The position numbers were made by a program, and so were the translations under genes. Positions 16,841 to 25,442 of a stretch of 64,000 bases of DNA are shown here, one piece after another. Source of the DNA: Lysobacteraceae bacterium (lineage in GTDB: Bacteria; Pseudomonadota; Gammaproteobacteria; Xanthomonadales; Xanthomonadaceae); NCBI GenBank assembly GCA_026005075.1, contig BPKJ01000002.1, positions 248,001 through 312,000 on the forward strand, in the 5' to 3' direction. Position 1 is the stretch's first letter. Every line of letters starts with the position of its first letter. The notes under the pieces are model-generated. The model saw nothing but the letters and a program-made list of their open reading frames with translations, ran no database searches and was not told where the DNA came from.

Positions 16841-17852
16841 GATCGACACGCAACGCGGCAAGGCGGTCGCGCAGTGCCTGCGTTTCCGCCTCGATGGTGG
16901 CGCGCCGGGACTGCAGCTGCGCGGATTCGGCGCGCAGGTCCCTGCCCTCGAACCAGAAGTGGCCGGCGACCAGGGCCAGGACGACGAAGGCAGCCACGCC
17001 CGTGCGCAGCACCCACTTTCGCAGCAGGGCGAGCGCGTGGAAGCGGCGCAGCACGGGTGGCGCGAGCTGCTCGTCCGGGGGCGATCGCAGGGCAAGACGC
17101 AGCAGCGCGGCGATGCCGTGCCGGGTCGGGTCGCTGTCCGCCGCAAGGCCGGGCACGGGCGAGGGCTTGAGGCCGGTGAGCGTCCGCCCGGCCAGTGCGT
17201 GCACCGCCGGAGCATCGCCCCAGAGGCTGAAGTCGATGGCCTGCCCGCGCTCCACCAGCCTTGCGTTGTAGATGTACTGGACGGTGCGGTCGAGTTCCTC
17301 GGCCAGCACCCGAGCAGCGTCCTCGTTCTCGAGGTCGATGTCGGTGGCGAGGCGGGAGAGCACGGCCTGTCCATGCTGGACGAGGATGAAGCGCACGCCC
17401 GCGGGGGTGGGCAGCAGCACCAACCGGGTCGCGGCCTGGTCCCCGGCCTCGCGCAGCAGCCTGGCGGCCAGCATGGACACGCTGTACAGGCCGCCGAGGG
17501 CCACGCCGTCGTCGGCCAGCGGGCGCAGACGCTGATCGAGGCGGCGTGCGATGGGCAGGCCGACGAAGATGTAGTCGACCTGCTTCGGGTTCTCGCGCGA
17601 AGGTCCGAGCCGGCAGGCCGCCCGGTACGGGGTCTCGCGGAACTCCTGCTCCAGGCGGCGCTGGAGCAGGGCGGCGAGGTCGCGGCCGTGCAGGCGCGGC
17701 AGCGTCACCCGCACCAGCGATTCCTCGACGAAGTCGGCCACCACCACCAGGCGGTCGATGCGGCGGTCCGGCGAAGTCTCGTGCAGATGCCCGTCCTCCA
17801 TCTGGTAGAGGCGTTCGAGGTCGGAGCCGAGGTAGAGCAGTCCGCGGGTCAT
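16776..17852 (-). CDS. PilM/MshI-like actin-fold protein with membrane helix, truncated by frameshift
   Basis: The product as read is 358 residues. Residues about 1-270 look like the cytoplasmic PilM-type domain that docks the pilus motor to the inner membrane (LVVVADFVEESLVRVTLPRL; GLYSVSMLAARLLREAG). A membrane helix (TGVAAFVVLALVAGHFWF) and a coiled coil (LRAESAQLQSRRATIEAETQ) follow, the start of a PilN-like part. After residue about 338 (LAALRVDPR) the frame runs into an unrelated 20-residue tail (ending SSTCPP), while the proper continuation is in the next frame. The ATG overlaps the mshG stop (TGATG). If the frameshift is real, the pilus alignment complex would lack its periplasmic PilN domain. 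Confidence 0.7.
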   Translation of the reverse strand: MTRGLLYLGSDLERLYQMEDGHLHETSPDRRIDRLVVVADFVEESLVRVTLPRLHGRDLAALLQRRLEQEFRETPYRAACRLGPSRENPKQVDYIFVGLPIARRLDQRLRPLADDGVALGGLYSVSMLAARLLREAGDQAATRLVLLPTPAGVRFILVQHGQAVLSRLATDIDLENEDAARVLAEELDRTVQYIYNARLVERGQAIDFSLWGDAPAVHALAGRTLTGLKPSPVPGLAADSDPTRHGIAALLRLALRSPPDEQLAPPVLRRFHALALLRKWVLRTGVAAFVVLALVAGHFWFEGRDLRAESAQLQSRRATIEAETQALRDRLAALRVDPRTRPPRRSGPIGSTSSTCPP

Positions 17853-19060
17853 CAGGTCTTGATCTTGGAGATGGTGTCGTAGATCGGCCCCAGCACCGAG
17901 AGCATGATCCAGCCTAGGATCAGTCCCATCACCACGGTCATGGCCGGCTCGATCATGGTCTGCAGACGGTCCACCGATTCCTTGATGTCCCGCGAGTAGA
18001 AGTAGCTGACGTTCCTGAGCGCGCCGTCGAGATCGCCGGTCTGCTCGCCGACCTTGATCATGCGCAGGACCAAAGGCGGAAACAGGCCCACGGTGGCGAA
18101 GGCCTCGGAGACCGGCACGCCCTGGGTGATGAGGTTGCGGACCATGGCGATGGCGTCGCCCACCGCAAGGTTTCCGGCCGCCTCCTCGCAGCTGACCAGG
18201 CCCTCGATGATGGTGAAGCCGGAGGAATACATCAGGCCGAAGGTGTTGGCGAAGCGGGCGAGGAGGATCTTCTGGATCACCTCGCCGACGACCGGAACCA
18301 GCAGCCAGTGCCGGTCGATCCACAGGCGGACCTTGCGGTTCCGGGCCGCCAGCGCGCGGATGCCGAGAAAGGCCGCCACCGGCGTGATCAGGATCGCCCA
18401 CCACCACGCGAGGACGAAGTCGGAGGTGGCGATCAGGGCCCGCGTGTGCAGGGGCAGCTCCTGGCCCATGTTCTTGATGAAGGCCACCAGCTGCGGCACG
18501 AGGTAGGTCATCAGGAAGAACACCACTCCGGTGATGACCACGGCGACGAAGGCGGGGTAGCTGACGGCCTTCTTCAGCTGGGCGGTGACCTCGTCCTGCC
18601 ACTTGAGGCTGGCGGTGATCTCGGCCAGCACCTCGGGCAGGCGGCCGGCTTGCTCGCCCGCCCGCACCAGTCCCACCAGCAGCCGGGAGAACACCTGCGG
18701 GTAGGCTTCCATCGCCACCGAGAGCGGCGAGCCGGTCTCGATCCGGTCGCGCAGGCCCGCCGCCAGCTCGCGCATGGCCATGGTCTCGGCCGAGTCGCGC
18801 AGGTCGGACAGGGCCTCCAGCATCGGCACGCCGGCACGGAGCAGCGACTCCATGTGGAAGAAGAAGTTGATCAGCTCGCGCGGGGCGACCTTGCGCCGGC
18901 GCAACAGGCCGGCATGATCCTGGCGCAGCGCATCGGCGCGGACCAGTGCCAGCCCGATCCTGGCCAGCCGTGATTCCAGCTCGGGCAGGTTGAGCGCGTC
19001 GGCCTGGCCGGTGATCACCTTGCCCTGCTGATCGACGGCGCGGTAGCGGAACTGGCTCAT
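17852..19060 (-). CDS. mshG: MSHA/type IV pilus inner-membrane platform protein MshG (GspF/PilC family)
   Basis: This is the polytopic platform protein that couples the assembly ATPase to pilin insertion. The product is 402 residues with two GspF repeats. The first carries FFFHMESLLRAGVPMLEALSD near residue 65 and the second MYSSGFTIIEGLVSCEEAAG near 270. Three membrane helices are visible (AFVAVVITGVVFFLMTYLV, AILITPVAAFLGIRAL and VVMGLILGWIMLSVLG). The start overlaps the mshE stop (ATGA) and the stop overlaps the next ATG (TGATG), so translation is coupled on both sides. Confidence 0.93.
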   Translation of the reverse strand: MSQFRYRAVDQQGKVITGQADALNLPELESRLARIGLALVRADALRQDHAGLLRRRKVAPRELINFFFHMESLLRAGVPMLEALSDLRDSAETMAMRELAAGLRDRIETGSPLSVAMEAYPQVFSRLLVGLVRAGEQAGRLPEVLAEITASLKWQDEVTAQLKKAVSYPAFVAVVITGVVFFLMTYLVPQLVAFIKNMGQELPLHTRALIATSDFVLAWWWAILITPVAAFLGIRALAARNRKVRLWIDRHWLLVPVVGEVIQKILLARFANTFGLMYSSGFTIIEGLVSCEEAAGNLAVGDAIAMVRNLITQGVPVSEAFATVGLFPPLVLRMIKVGEQTGDLDGALRNVSYFYSRDIKESVDRLQTMIEPAMTVVMGLILGWIMLSVLGPIYDTISKIKT

Positions 19061-20766
19061 GCGGCGATGCGGTGGGTGAGGTCGATGACGCGGGCGACTT
19101 CCTCGAGCGTGGTGATGCCATCGAGGACGCGCCGCAACCCGTCCTCGGCGATCGGCACGAAGCCGTGGGCGAGCGCGTAGTCGGAGAGCTCGCGCAGGGT
19201 GGCTCGCCGCGCGACGAGCTCGTCCAGCCCGGCGTCGAACTTCAGTGTCTCGATGATCGCCACCCGCCCCTTGTAGCCGATGAAGTTGCACTGCTCGCAG
19301 CCAACGGCCCGGAACAGCGTGACCGGATCGTCCGCATCGATGCCCAGCAGCTGCCGCTCGACCGGCTCGGGCGCGTACTCCTGCCTGCAGTGCGGGCAGA
19401 GCTTGCGCACCAGACGCTGGGCGACGATGCCGATCACGTTGCCGGCGATCACCTCGGGCTGCACGCCGAGGTCCAGCAGCCGCGGGATCGAGCGCACCGC
19501 CGAGTTGGTGTGCAGGGTGGTGAAGACCTGATGTCCGGTCATGGCCGCGCGGAAGGCCATCTCCGCAGTGTCCCGGTCGCGCACCTCGCCGACGAGGATG
19601 ATGTCCGGGTCCTGCCGCATCATCGAACGGATGCCGTCGGCGAAGCCCAGCTTGGCCGATTCGGAGACGGCGGTCTGGCGGATCATCGGGATCGAGTATT
19701 CGACCGGATCCTCCAGGGTCATGATGTTGACCTGCTCGGAGTTGCGGTAGTTGAGGATCGAGTAGAGCGTCGTGGTCTTGCCCGATCCGGTCGGTCCGGT
19801 GACCAGCAGGATGCCTTCGGGGCGCGAGAGCATCAGCTTGAGCTGGGTGAGCTGGTCCTCACGCAGGCCGAGGCTGTCGATCGGGACGATGCCCTTCTTG
19901 CGGTCGAGGATGCGGACGACGAAGTTCTCGCCGTGGATGGTCGGCTGCACCGCGGCGCGGAAGTCGAACTGCCGCCCGGCGAGGACCAGCGAGATGCGCC
20001 CGTCCTGCGGAGCGCGGTTCTCGGCGATGTTCATCCCGGCGAGGATCTTGAGCCGCACCAGCATCGCCGCCCAGTACCGCGAATGCAGCGCCCGCACCTG
20101 ACGCAGCACGCCGTCGATGCGGTAGCGGATGCGCAGGAAGGTCGCCTCCGGCTCGAAGTGCAGGTCGGAGGCGCCGACCAGCGCCGCATCGGCCAGCAGG
20201 GCGTCGACCAGGCGCACCACCGGGTGGCTGTACTCGCCCGCCTCCGAAGCCGACAGCGAGGTGAAGTCGATCTCGCCGGTCTCGATCTCATTGAGGATGC
20301 CGTCGATCGACAGCTCGTGTCCGTAGTACTGCTCGATCGCGCGCAGGATCTCGCCGCTGGCCGCCAGCCTCCAGACCGGCTCGGCGCGGTCGCCGAGCAG
20401 GGCCCGGGTCTGGTCCATGGCGATGATGTTGTTGGTGTCGGAGATCGCCAGCGTCAGCTTGCGCGTGTCGCGGTCCAGGCTGACCGGGAACAGGACATGG
20501 CGGCGGGCGAATTCCTTGGGGACGAGGAGCAGGGCCTCGCGGTCGACGAAGATGTCGGCCAGCGAGATGGACTCGAAGCCGAGGTTCTCCGAAAGCGCCT
20601 CGCGCAGCGTGTGCTCGGTCAGGAAGCCCAGCGTGACCAGCACTTCGCCGAGGGGTTTCTTGAGGCGGTTCTGCTCGAACAGGGCGATCTTGAGCTGATC
20701 ACTGGTGATCAGGCCCTTGTGCAGCAGAACGTCGCCGAGGCGGCGCTTGGGCTGCGGCTCGCTCAT
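19057..20766 (-). CDS. mshE: MSHA pilus assembly ATPase MshE (GspE/PilB family)
   Basis: This cytoplasmic hexameric ATPase drives pilus extension. The product is 569 residues. The N-terminal MshEN/GspE-N domain (about 1-150; GDVLLHKGLITSDQLKIALF and LGEVLVTLGFLTE) is of the kind that binds cyclic di-GMP in characterised MshE proteins, so c-di-GMP control is plausible. The catalytic half has GPTGSGKTTTLYS (Walker A), an Asp box, DPDIILVGEVRD (Walker B), TTLHTNSA (His box) and a tetracysteine motif (LCPHCRQEY and GCEQCNFIGYKGR). Overlaps with both neighbours are 4 bases. A retraction ATPase (PilT type) is not present in the window. Confidence 0.95.
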   Translation of the reverse strand: MSEPQPKRRLGDVLLHKGLITSDQLKIALFEQNRLKKPLGEVLVTLGFLTEHTLREALSENLGFESISLADIFVDREALLLVPKEFARRHVLFPVSLDRDTRKLTLAISDTNNIIAMDQTRALLGDRAEPVWRLAASGEILRAIEQYYGHELSIDGILNEIETGEIDFTSLSASEAGEYSHPVVRLVDALLADAALVGASDLHFEPEATFLRIRYRIDGVLRQVRALHSRYWAAMLVRLKILAGMNIAENRAPQDGRISLVLAGRQFDFRAAVQPTIHGENFVVRILDRKKGIVPIDSLGLREDQLTQLKLMLSRPEGILLVTGPTGSGKTTTLYSILNYRNSEQVNIMTLEDPVEYSIPMIRQTAVSESAKLGFADGIRSMMRQDPDIILVGEVRDRDTAEMAFRAAMTGHQVFTTLHTNSAVRSIPRLLDLGVQPEVIAGNVIGIVAQRLVRKLCPHCRQEYAPEPVERQLLGIDADDPVTLFRAVGCEQCNFIGYKGRVAIIETLKFDAGLDELVARRATLRELSDYALAHGFVPIAEDGLRRVLDGITTLEEVARVIDLTHRIAA

Positions 20767-22247
20767 CGGCGGCCTCCGCCGTTGCTCGCGCCGCGCAGGG
20801 TCGCCATCCTCGCCGCCAGCGCCCGGGCGTCGAAGTTCGCCGGCCTGGCTCGCCCCATTGCCGCCGCGCGTTCGTAGTACTCCAGGGCAAGCTGCGGCTT
20901 GTGCAGGCGGTCGAGCGCGACGCCCAGGTTGAACAGCACGTCGGGATCGTCCGGGGCGAGGACGGCCGCCTCGAAATAGGCCGCCTGGGCCTCGTCCCAG
21001 CGCTGCTGGGAGGCGAGCAGGTTGCCCAGTGCCAGGTGCAGGGTCGCGGAGCGGGGTTGGGTGACGAGGGCCTGCCGGATCGCGCTCTCCGCCTCGCGCG
21101 GGGAAGCGGTGGCCGCAAGTGCCGCCACGGCCACCGGGTTGCCGGGGTCGGACTGCAGGACCTGGCGGTAGAGGCGGGCGGCACGGGTCGCATCCCCGCG
21201 TCGCTCGGCGATGACCGCAAGCCCGAGCAAGGCGTCCGGGTGGCGGGGGTGGAGTTCCAGCGCGCGCCGGTAGAGCGGCTCGGCACGCTCGAGGTCGTTG
21301 CGCTGCATCGCCTGCCACGCCTCGCGCAAGGGCTCGCCGGCCTGCCGGGCGCGTTCGATCCGCAAGCGCGATGCCGGCCGCAGGCTCGGCCCCTCGGCCG
21401 CCTGCACGGGCGGCGTGCGGGCGCGGTCGGGGGTCGATGCCGCAGGCCCCTGTGCGGTGCCGGCCGTCGTCCCGGTACCGTCCGGCGCGGCCACGGTCCC
21501 GGTGGGCTCGGCAGCCACGGGGGGCGGCGGCTCGCTCGCTGCCGCGGCGATGGGCGCGGCGTCGACGGCCGTAGCGTCCTCGCCGGCCTCCACCGTCGGG
21601 GCCGGTTCGGGAAGGCCTGCGGCAGGCGGCTCCGCAGGCGCCACGGCGGGCGGCGTCCACGCGACCTGCGTCGTGCGCTCGCTCAGCCACCAGGTGCCGA
21701 GCGCGAGCGCCAGCACCAGCACGAGGCACGCGGCCAGCAGAATCTGCCAGATCCGTCTGCGTCCGCCGGCGGCACCACGACCCGCCGCGAGCATCTCGCG
21801 TGCGGCGCGGCGTGCTTCCTCGGCGCCGGTGTCCAGCCCGGGTCTTTGCGCGCGTTCCGGCCTCGGCGGTGCGGTCGCGGTGGCGGTCTCGGCCTTCGCC
21901 GCAGCGGACGGTGCCGGGTCCGCCGACGGGGGGGGGGCTGCGGTGGTCGCGCCGGGCCGGGGCGAGGACGGAGGCGACGCGGCCCGCTCCGGCTGCGGGG
22001 CGGCCGCGGCCTCGGGCGCCGCGGCGGGCACCTCGCCCGGGGCACTCGGCGGGTCTTGCGGTGCGAGGCTGAGCGCGAGGCCGGATTCGTCCGACGCCGT
22101 GCGCACCGACCCTTCTGCCGGGTGGTCCTGACCTTCGGCCGCAGGTGCCGGCGCGCCCGGATCGCCCGCCGCGGCTTCCTTGCTGGCCGGCTTCTTGCTG
22201 CCCTTGCGGGCTTCGGCCTGCTTGAGGGCGTCGATGAGCAGGCTCAT
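20763..22247 (-). CDS. MshN-like TPR protein of the pilus cluster
   Basis: The product is 494 residues. It starts MSLLIDALKQAEARKG, a leader typical of TPR proteins in MSHA-type clusters. A low-complexity Ala/Pro/Glu-rich stretch is followed by one membrane helix (IWQILLAACLVLVLALALGTWW, around residue 175), another disordered Pro/Ala linker and at least four TPR repeats in the C-terminal third (LERAEPLYRRALELHPRHPD; ATRAARLYRQVLQSDPGNP; WDEAQAAYFEAAVLAPDDPD; PQLALEYYERAAAMG). The TPR part would lie in the periplasm and may act as a scaffold for the secretin. Start and stop overlap the neighbours by 4 bases each. A run of ten Gs occurs in the linker (around 21929-21940). Confidence 0.82.
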   Translation of the reverse strand: MSLLIDALKQAEARKGSKKPASKEAAAGDPGAPAPAAEGQDHPAEGSVRTASDESGLALSLAPQDPPSAPGEVPAAAPEAAAAPQPERAASPPSSPRPGATTAAPPPSADPAPSAAAKAETATATAPPRPERAQRPGLDTGAEEARRAAREMLAAGRGAAGGRRRIWQILLAACLVLVLALALGTWWLSERTTQVAWTPPAVAPAEPPAAGLPEPAPTVEAGEDATAVDAAPIAAAASEPPPPVAAEPTGTVAAPDGTGTTAGTAQGPAASTPDRARTPPVQAAEGPSLRPASRLRIERARQAGEPLREAWQAMQRNDLERAEPLYRRALELHPRHPDALLGLAVIAERRGDATRAARLYRQVLQSDPGNPVAVAALAATASPREAESAIRQALVTQPRSATLHLALGNLLASQQRWDEAQAAYFEAAVLAPDDPDVLFNLGVALDRLHKPQLALEYYERAAAMGRARPANFDARALAARMATLRGASNGGGRR

Positions 22248-23974
22248 GGGCGGTCCTCCTTCCCGGGGCCCGGGTTGCGGAAGAAGTCGTCCTGCGGCAG
22301 ACGGTCGGCAAAGCCCCGGTAGTCGCCCTGCAGGCTCGGGTCGCGGACGATGGTCGGGCGCAGGAAGATGACCAGTTCGCTCTTGGTCTTGCGGTCGTTG
22401 CGGTACTTGAACAACTCGCCGAGCAGGGGCAGGCGGTTCGGGCCGGGCACCTCGTCGCTGCTGCGTTCGTTCTGGTCGCGCATCAGGCCGCCCAGAACCG
22501 CGGTCTGCCCGTCGCGCACGCGGATGATCGATTCCATCTCGCGGGTCTGGATCTCCGGCACCAGGCTGCTGATCTCCGGCACCTCGGTGCCGTTGCTGCG
22601 CGCCAGCGAAAGGGTCAGGGCGACGCCGGGATCCTCGACGTAGCGGGTCAGGCGCGAGATCGTCGGGCGCAGGTTGAGGGTGACCTGACCGTCATCGCCG
22701 ATCTGTGGGGTCACGTTCATGAGGAAGCCCACCGGCACCGTGTTGGGCGTGGACTGCACGGTGATCTGCGCGGGCTCGTTCGCGGTTCCGGTCTGGGAAT
22801 TGACGTTGAGGGTGAAGTAGACGAGGTTGTCGACGACCTTGATCAGCGCGGTCTGGTTGTTCAGCACGCTGATCTTCGGGCTGGAGAGCACGCGGGTCCG
22901 GCCGAAGTTCTCCAGCATGCGGATGGTCAGGGCGACGTCCACGCTGCCGACCGAGCCGACGTGCTCGAGGACGCCGAGGGCCGGAATGGTGCCGGTGACC
23001 GGGGTGCCGCCCGGCAGCTCGGTGCCGCCCGAGGGGTTCTGGCCGAGGCGGAAGCGCGAGTTGCTCTGGCGCAGCAGGTTCCAGTCGATGCCCTGCTGGT
23101 AGCCGTCCTTGAGCTCGACCTCGACAATGGTCGCCTCGATCAGCACCTGCCGCTGGGCGTTGTCGATCAGGGCGTCGAGGAACTCCCGCACCTTGGCGTG
23201 CTGGCGCGAGGTGGCCCGTACCGCCAGCATCCCGGTCTCGGCGTGGGCGATCACCGAGGCGGCCTCGCGGTAGCGCACCGGTTGCGGTGCCGGGGCCTCC
23301 GCGCCTTCGGCCGGGGCCTCGAGCACCGCCGTGTCGGGAAGGATCTTGTCGGTTTCCTGGAGGATCGCGCGGATCGCCTCGACCAGGGTTTCCCAGAAGC
23401 GGTTGTTGGCGGTGTTGGAGAGCTCGGTCGAGGAGTTGTTGCTGGCGGTGCCCTGATCGCCGCCGAGCCCCCCGGGCGCGGCCACCTGGGTGGCGATCGC
23501 GACCTTGGAGACCGCATCGCGCGACATGTTGAGGTAGTCGATCTTGTAGAGCTGCAGGTAGGGCGTGTCGGGCATCACCGAGAGTGTGCCGTCGCCGAGC
23601 TCGTAGCGCATGTCCACCTGACGGGCGATCCGGTCGAGGATCTGCGGCAGGGTCTGGTCGAGCGCGTTGAGGCTGACCGTGCCCTGGATCGAGGGATGGA
23701 CATCGACGTTGAGCCTGGCATCGCGTGCCAGCGCGAACAGGAGCTCCTGCGCGGGCACGTTCTGCACCACCACGTTGTAGGTCTCCACCGGTGGCAGTTC
23801 GCGCGGCGGCGGCAGGCTGGCGCTGCGCTGGACCGGGGCCGGAATGTCGGCCGCGGGCACCTCCGGAGCGGGGCCCTTGAGGTGGGCATCGGACACCTGG
23901 GGCGGATTCCAGGCGCAGCCGGCGAGCAGCAGGCTCAGAAGGAATCCGGGTCGTCGATGGAAGGATGGCTTCAC
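22244..23974 (-). CDS. mshL: MSHA pilus outer-membrane secretin MshL (lipoprotein)
   Basis: MshL forms the outer-membrane pore for the pilus. The product is 576 residues from a GTG at 23974, which has GGAG 8 bases upstream and starts 4 bases after the mshM stop. The leader (KPSFHRRPGFLLSLLLAGC) ends in a lipobox with lipid Cys20. A secretin/TonB short N-terminal domain (YNVVVQNVPAQELLFALARD), an N1-type domain and the secretin core follow (LIEATIVEVELKDGYQQGI; RVLSSPKISVLNNQTALIKV; VPVGFLMNVTPQIGDDGQV; ending LVIFLRPTIV). The motif order is typical of GspD/PilQ/MshL. Earlier in-frame starts (up to 24094) would bury the lipobox and are rejected. Confidence 0.93.
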   Translation of the reverse strand: MKPSFHRRPGFLLSLLLAGCAWNPPQVSDAHLKGPAPEVPAADIPAPVQRSASLPPPRELPPVETYNVVVQNVPAQELLFALARDARLNVDVHPSIQGTVSLNALDQTLPQILDRIARQVDMRYELGDGTLSVMPDTPYLQLYKIDYLNMSRDAVSKVAIATQVAAPGGLGGDQGTASNNSSTELSNTANNRFWETLVEAIRAILQETDKILPDTAVLEAPAEGAEAPAPQPVRYREAASVIAHAETGMLAVRATSRQHAKVREFLDALIDNAQRQVLIEATIVEVELKDGYQQGIDWNLLRQSNSRFRLGQNPSGGTELPGGTPVTGTIPALGVLEHVGSVGSVDVALTIRMLENFGRTRVLSSPKISVLNNQTALIKVVDNLVYFTLNVNSQTGTANEPAQITVQSTPNTVPVGFLMNVTPQIGDDGQVTLNLRPTISRLTRYVEDPGVALTLSLARSNGTEVPEISSLVPEIQTREMESIIRVRDGQTAVLGGLMRDQNERSSDEVPGPNRLPLLGELFKYRNDRKTKSELVIFLRPTIVRDPSLQGDYRGFADRLPQDDFFRNPGPGKEDRP

Positions 23975-23978
23975 CGGT

Positions 23979-25442
23979 TCAGTCTCCACGCCTGAGGGTC
24001 GCACGCGAACGCACGATGGGTTGATTGTGGCGGATCGAGGGCGGCAGTTGGTCCAGGGCCTGCCGGGCACGGACCGCGTCGGGATGGTCGCCAACGTAGA
24101 CCACGAGGCCCGTTGCGGACCCCGAAGGCAGACGGGCGGCCATCAGGGGCGCGTCGTCCAGGCTGGCCCCGAGCTCGCGCAAGCGGTCGCGCAGCTGCTC
24201 GGGCGGCTGGCCGGGGAGGGTCGCCACCTGCAGCGTGTAGGCGGTGCCGGACTGGTCCAGCCAGCGGTCGAAGCGCTGCAGCGCTGCGTCCAGCGGATCG
24301 GCCGTCCGCGCCGAGGCCGGCGGGGGTTCTGCGACAGGCTGCGACGGCGCGGCAGAGGCCGGGCTCGCCGAGTCCGGATCCGGCCGTGCCGGGTTCGTGG
24401 CAGGGTCGAACGATCGGTCCGCGCCCTCCGCCGCGGACCGGCGGTCGGACGGCGGCGGGCCCTGCCGGGGTGGAGCCGCGCTCGGCGGCGCGGCGAGGGC
24501 TGCCGCCTCGCCGTCGGCCGCGGGGGTGGCCGCGCCGGAGTCCAGCAGCGCGCGGCTGTAGTGGCCGCCGAGGAAGGCCAGCACCAGGCCGGCGGCGAGC
24601 GCCGGGATCTGCCAGCGCGGACGCTGCGCTGCGGGCTGCAGCCCGGCATCGCGGATGGCGCGGCGGACGTCCTCGACCTCGGCACGCTGGACGTTGCGGG
24701 CAAAGGCCGAGAGCAGGGCCTTGTCGGCAAGGATGTGCACCCGTCGGGTGATGCCGCAGGCGGCGCGCGCGATCAGGGCCAGGGCGGCATCGCTGAAGGG
24801 CAGGGCCCCGCGGTACCCGGCGGTCTGCAGGCGGAAGGCGAGGTAGTCGCGCAGCTCGCCCGGCGGCAGCGGTCCGAGCTCGAAGCGCTGCACCACGCGT
24901 TCACGCAGCTGGCGCAGGTCGCGCTGCGCGAGCAGTTCGTTCAGCTCCGGCTGCCCGAAGAGCACGATGTTGAGCAGCTTGCGCGTGCTGGTCTCGAGGT
25001 TGGAGAGCAGGCGCACCTCCTCCAGCGAGTCCCGCGGCATCGCGTGCGCTTCGTCGATCAGCAGCACCACGCGCCGCCCGGCCGCGAAGCGCCGGATGAG
25101 TTCCGCGTTGAGGGCGTCGACCCGGCTGGGCGCCGTGCTGGTATCGACGCCGAGATCGTGAGCAATGGCGTCGAGGATCTCGTTGCGCGAGAACGACGGG
25201 TTGGCGAGGTAGACCGCGTCGATGCCCTCGGGCAGGTTCTCCAGCAGCATCCGGCAGAGCATGGTCTTGCCGGAGCCGACCTCGCCGATCACGGTGACGA
25301 TGCCCTCCTCGGACTGCACCGCGTAGCGCAGCGCCTGCAGCAGCGAGCCGCGGCCGCTTCCCGCCCAGAAGAAGTGCGGATTGGGGGTGATCGAGAAGGG
25401 CGTCTCGCGCAGGCCGAAGTGCTCGAGGTAGAGCGCGCTCAT
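23979..25442 (-). CDS. mshM: MshM/ExeA-type AAA+ ATPase with C-terminal membrane and periplasmic part
   Basis: The product is 487 residues. The N-terminal AAA+ domain has LEHFGLRETPFSITPNPHFF, GEVGSGKTMLCRMLLE (Walker A, around residue 50) and VVLLIDEAHAMP (Walker B). A membrane helix (PALAAGLVLAFLGGHYS, near 285), a long disordered Pro/Ala linker and a C-terminal SPOR-like domain follow (YTLQVATLPGQPPEQLRDRL). MshM/ExeA/GspA proteins help insert or position the secretin in the cell wall. The start overlaps the end of the Ig-like lipoprotein gene (ATGA), which is the best evidence that the lipoprotein belongs to the pilus operon. Confidence 0.9.
   Translation of the reverse strand: MSALYLEHFGLRETPFSITPNPHFFWAGSGRGSLLQALRYAVQSEEGIVTVIGEVGSGKTMLCRMLLENLPEGIDAVYLANPSFSRNEILDAIAHDLGVDTSTAPSRVDALNAELIRRFAAGRRVVLLIDEAHAMPRDSLEEVRLLSNLETSTRKLLNIVLFGQPELNELLAQRDLRQLRERVVQRFELGPLPPGELRDYLAFRLQTAGYRGALPFSDAALALIARAACGITRRVHILADKALLSAFARNVQRAEVEDVRRAIRDAGLQPAAQRPRWQIPALAAGLVLAFLGGHYSRALLDSGAATPAADGEAAALAAPPSAAPPRQGPPPSDRRSAAEGADRSFDPATNPARPDPDSASPASAAPSQPVAEPPPASARTADPLDAALQRFDRWLDQSGTAYTLQVATLPGQPPEQLRDRLRELGASLDDAPLMAARLPSGSATGLVVYVGDHPDAVRARQALDQLPPSIRHNQPIVRSRATLRRGD

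Noticed and set aside
16820-16850. Programmed ribosomal frameshift in the PilM/PilN-like gene
   Set aside because: No slippery heptamer, no stimulatory stem recognised and no known precedent for this family; a simple 1-base deletion explains it better.
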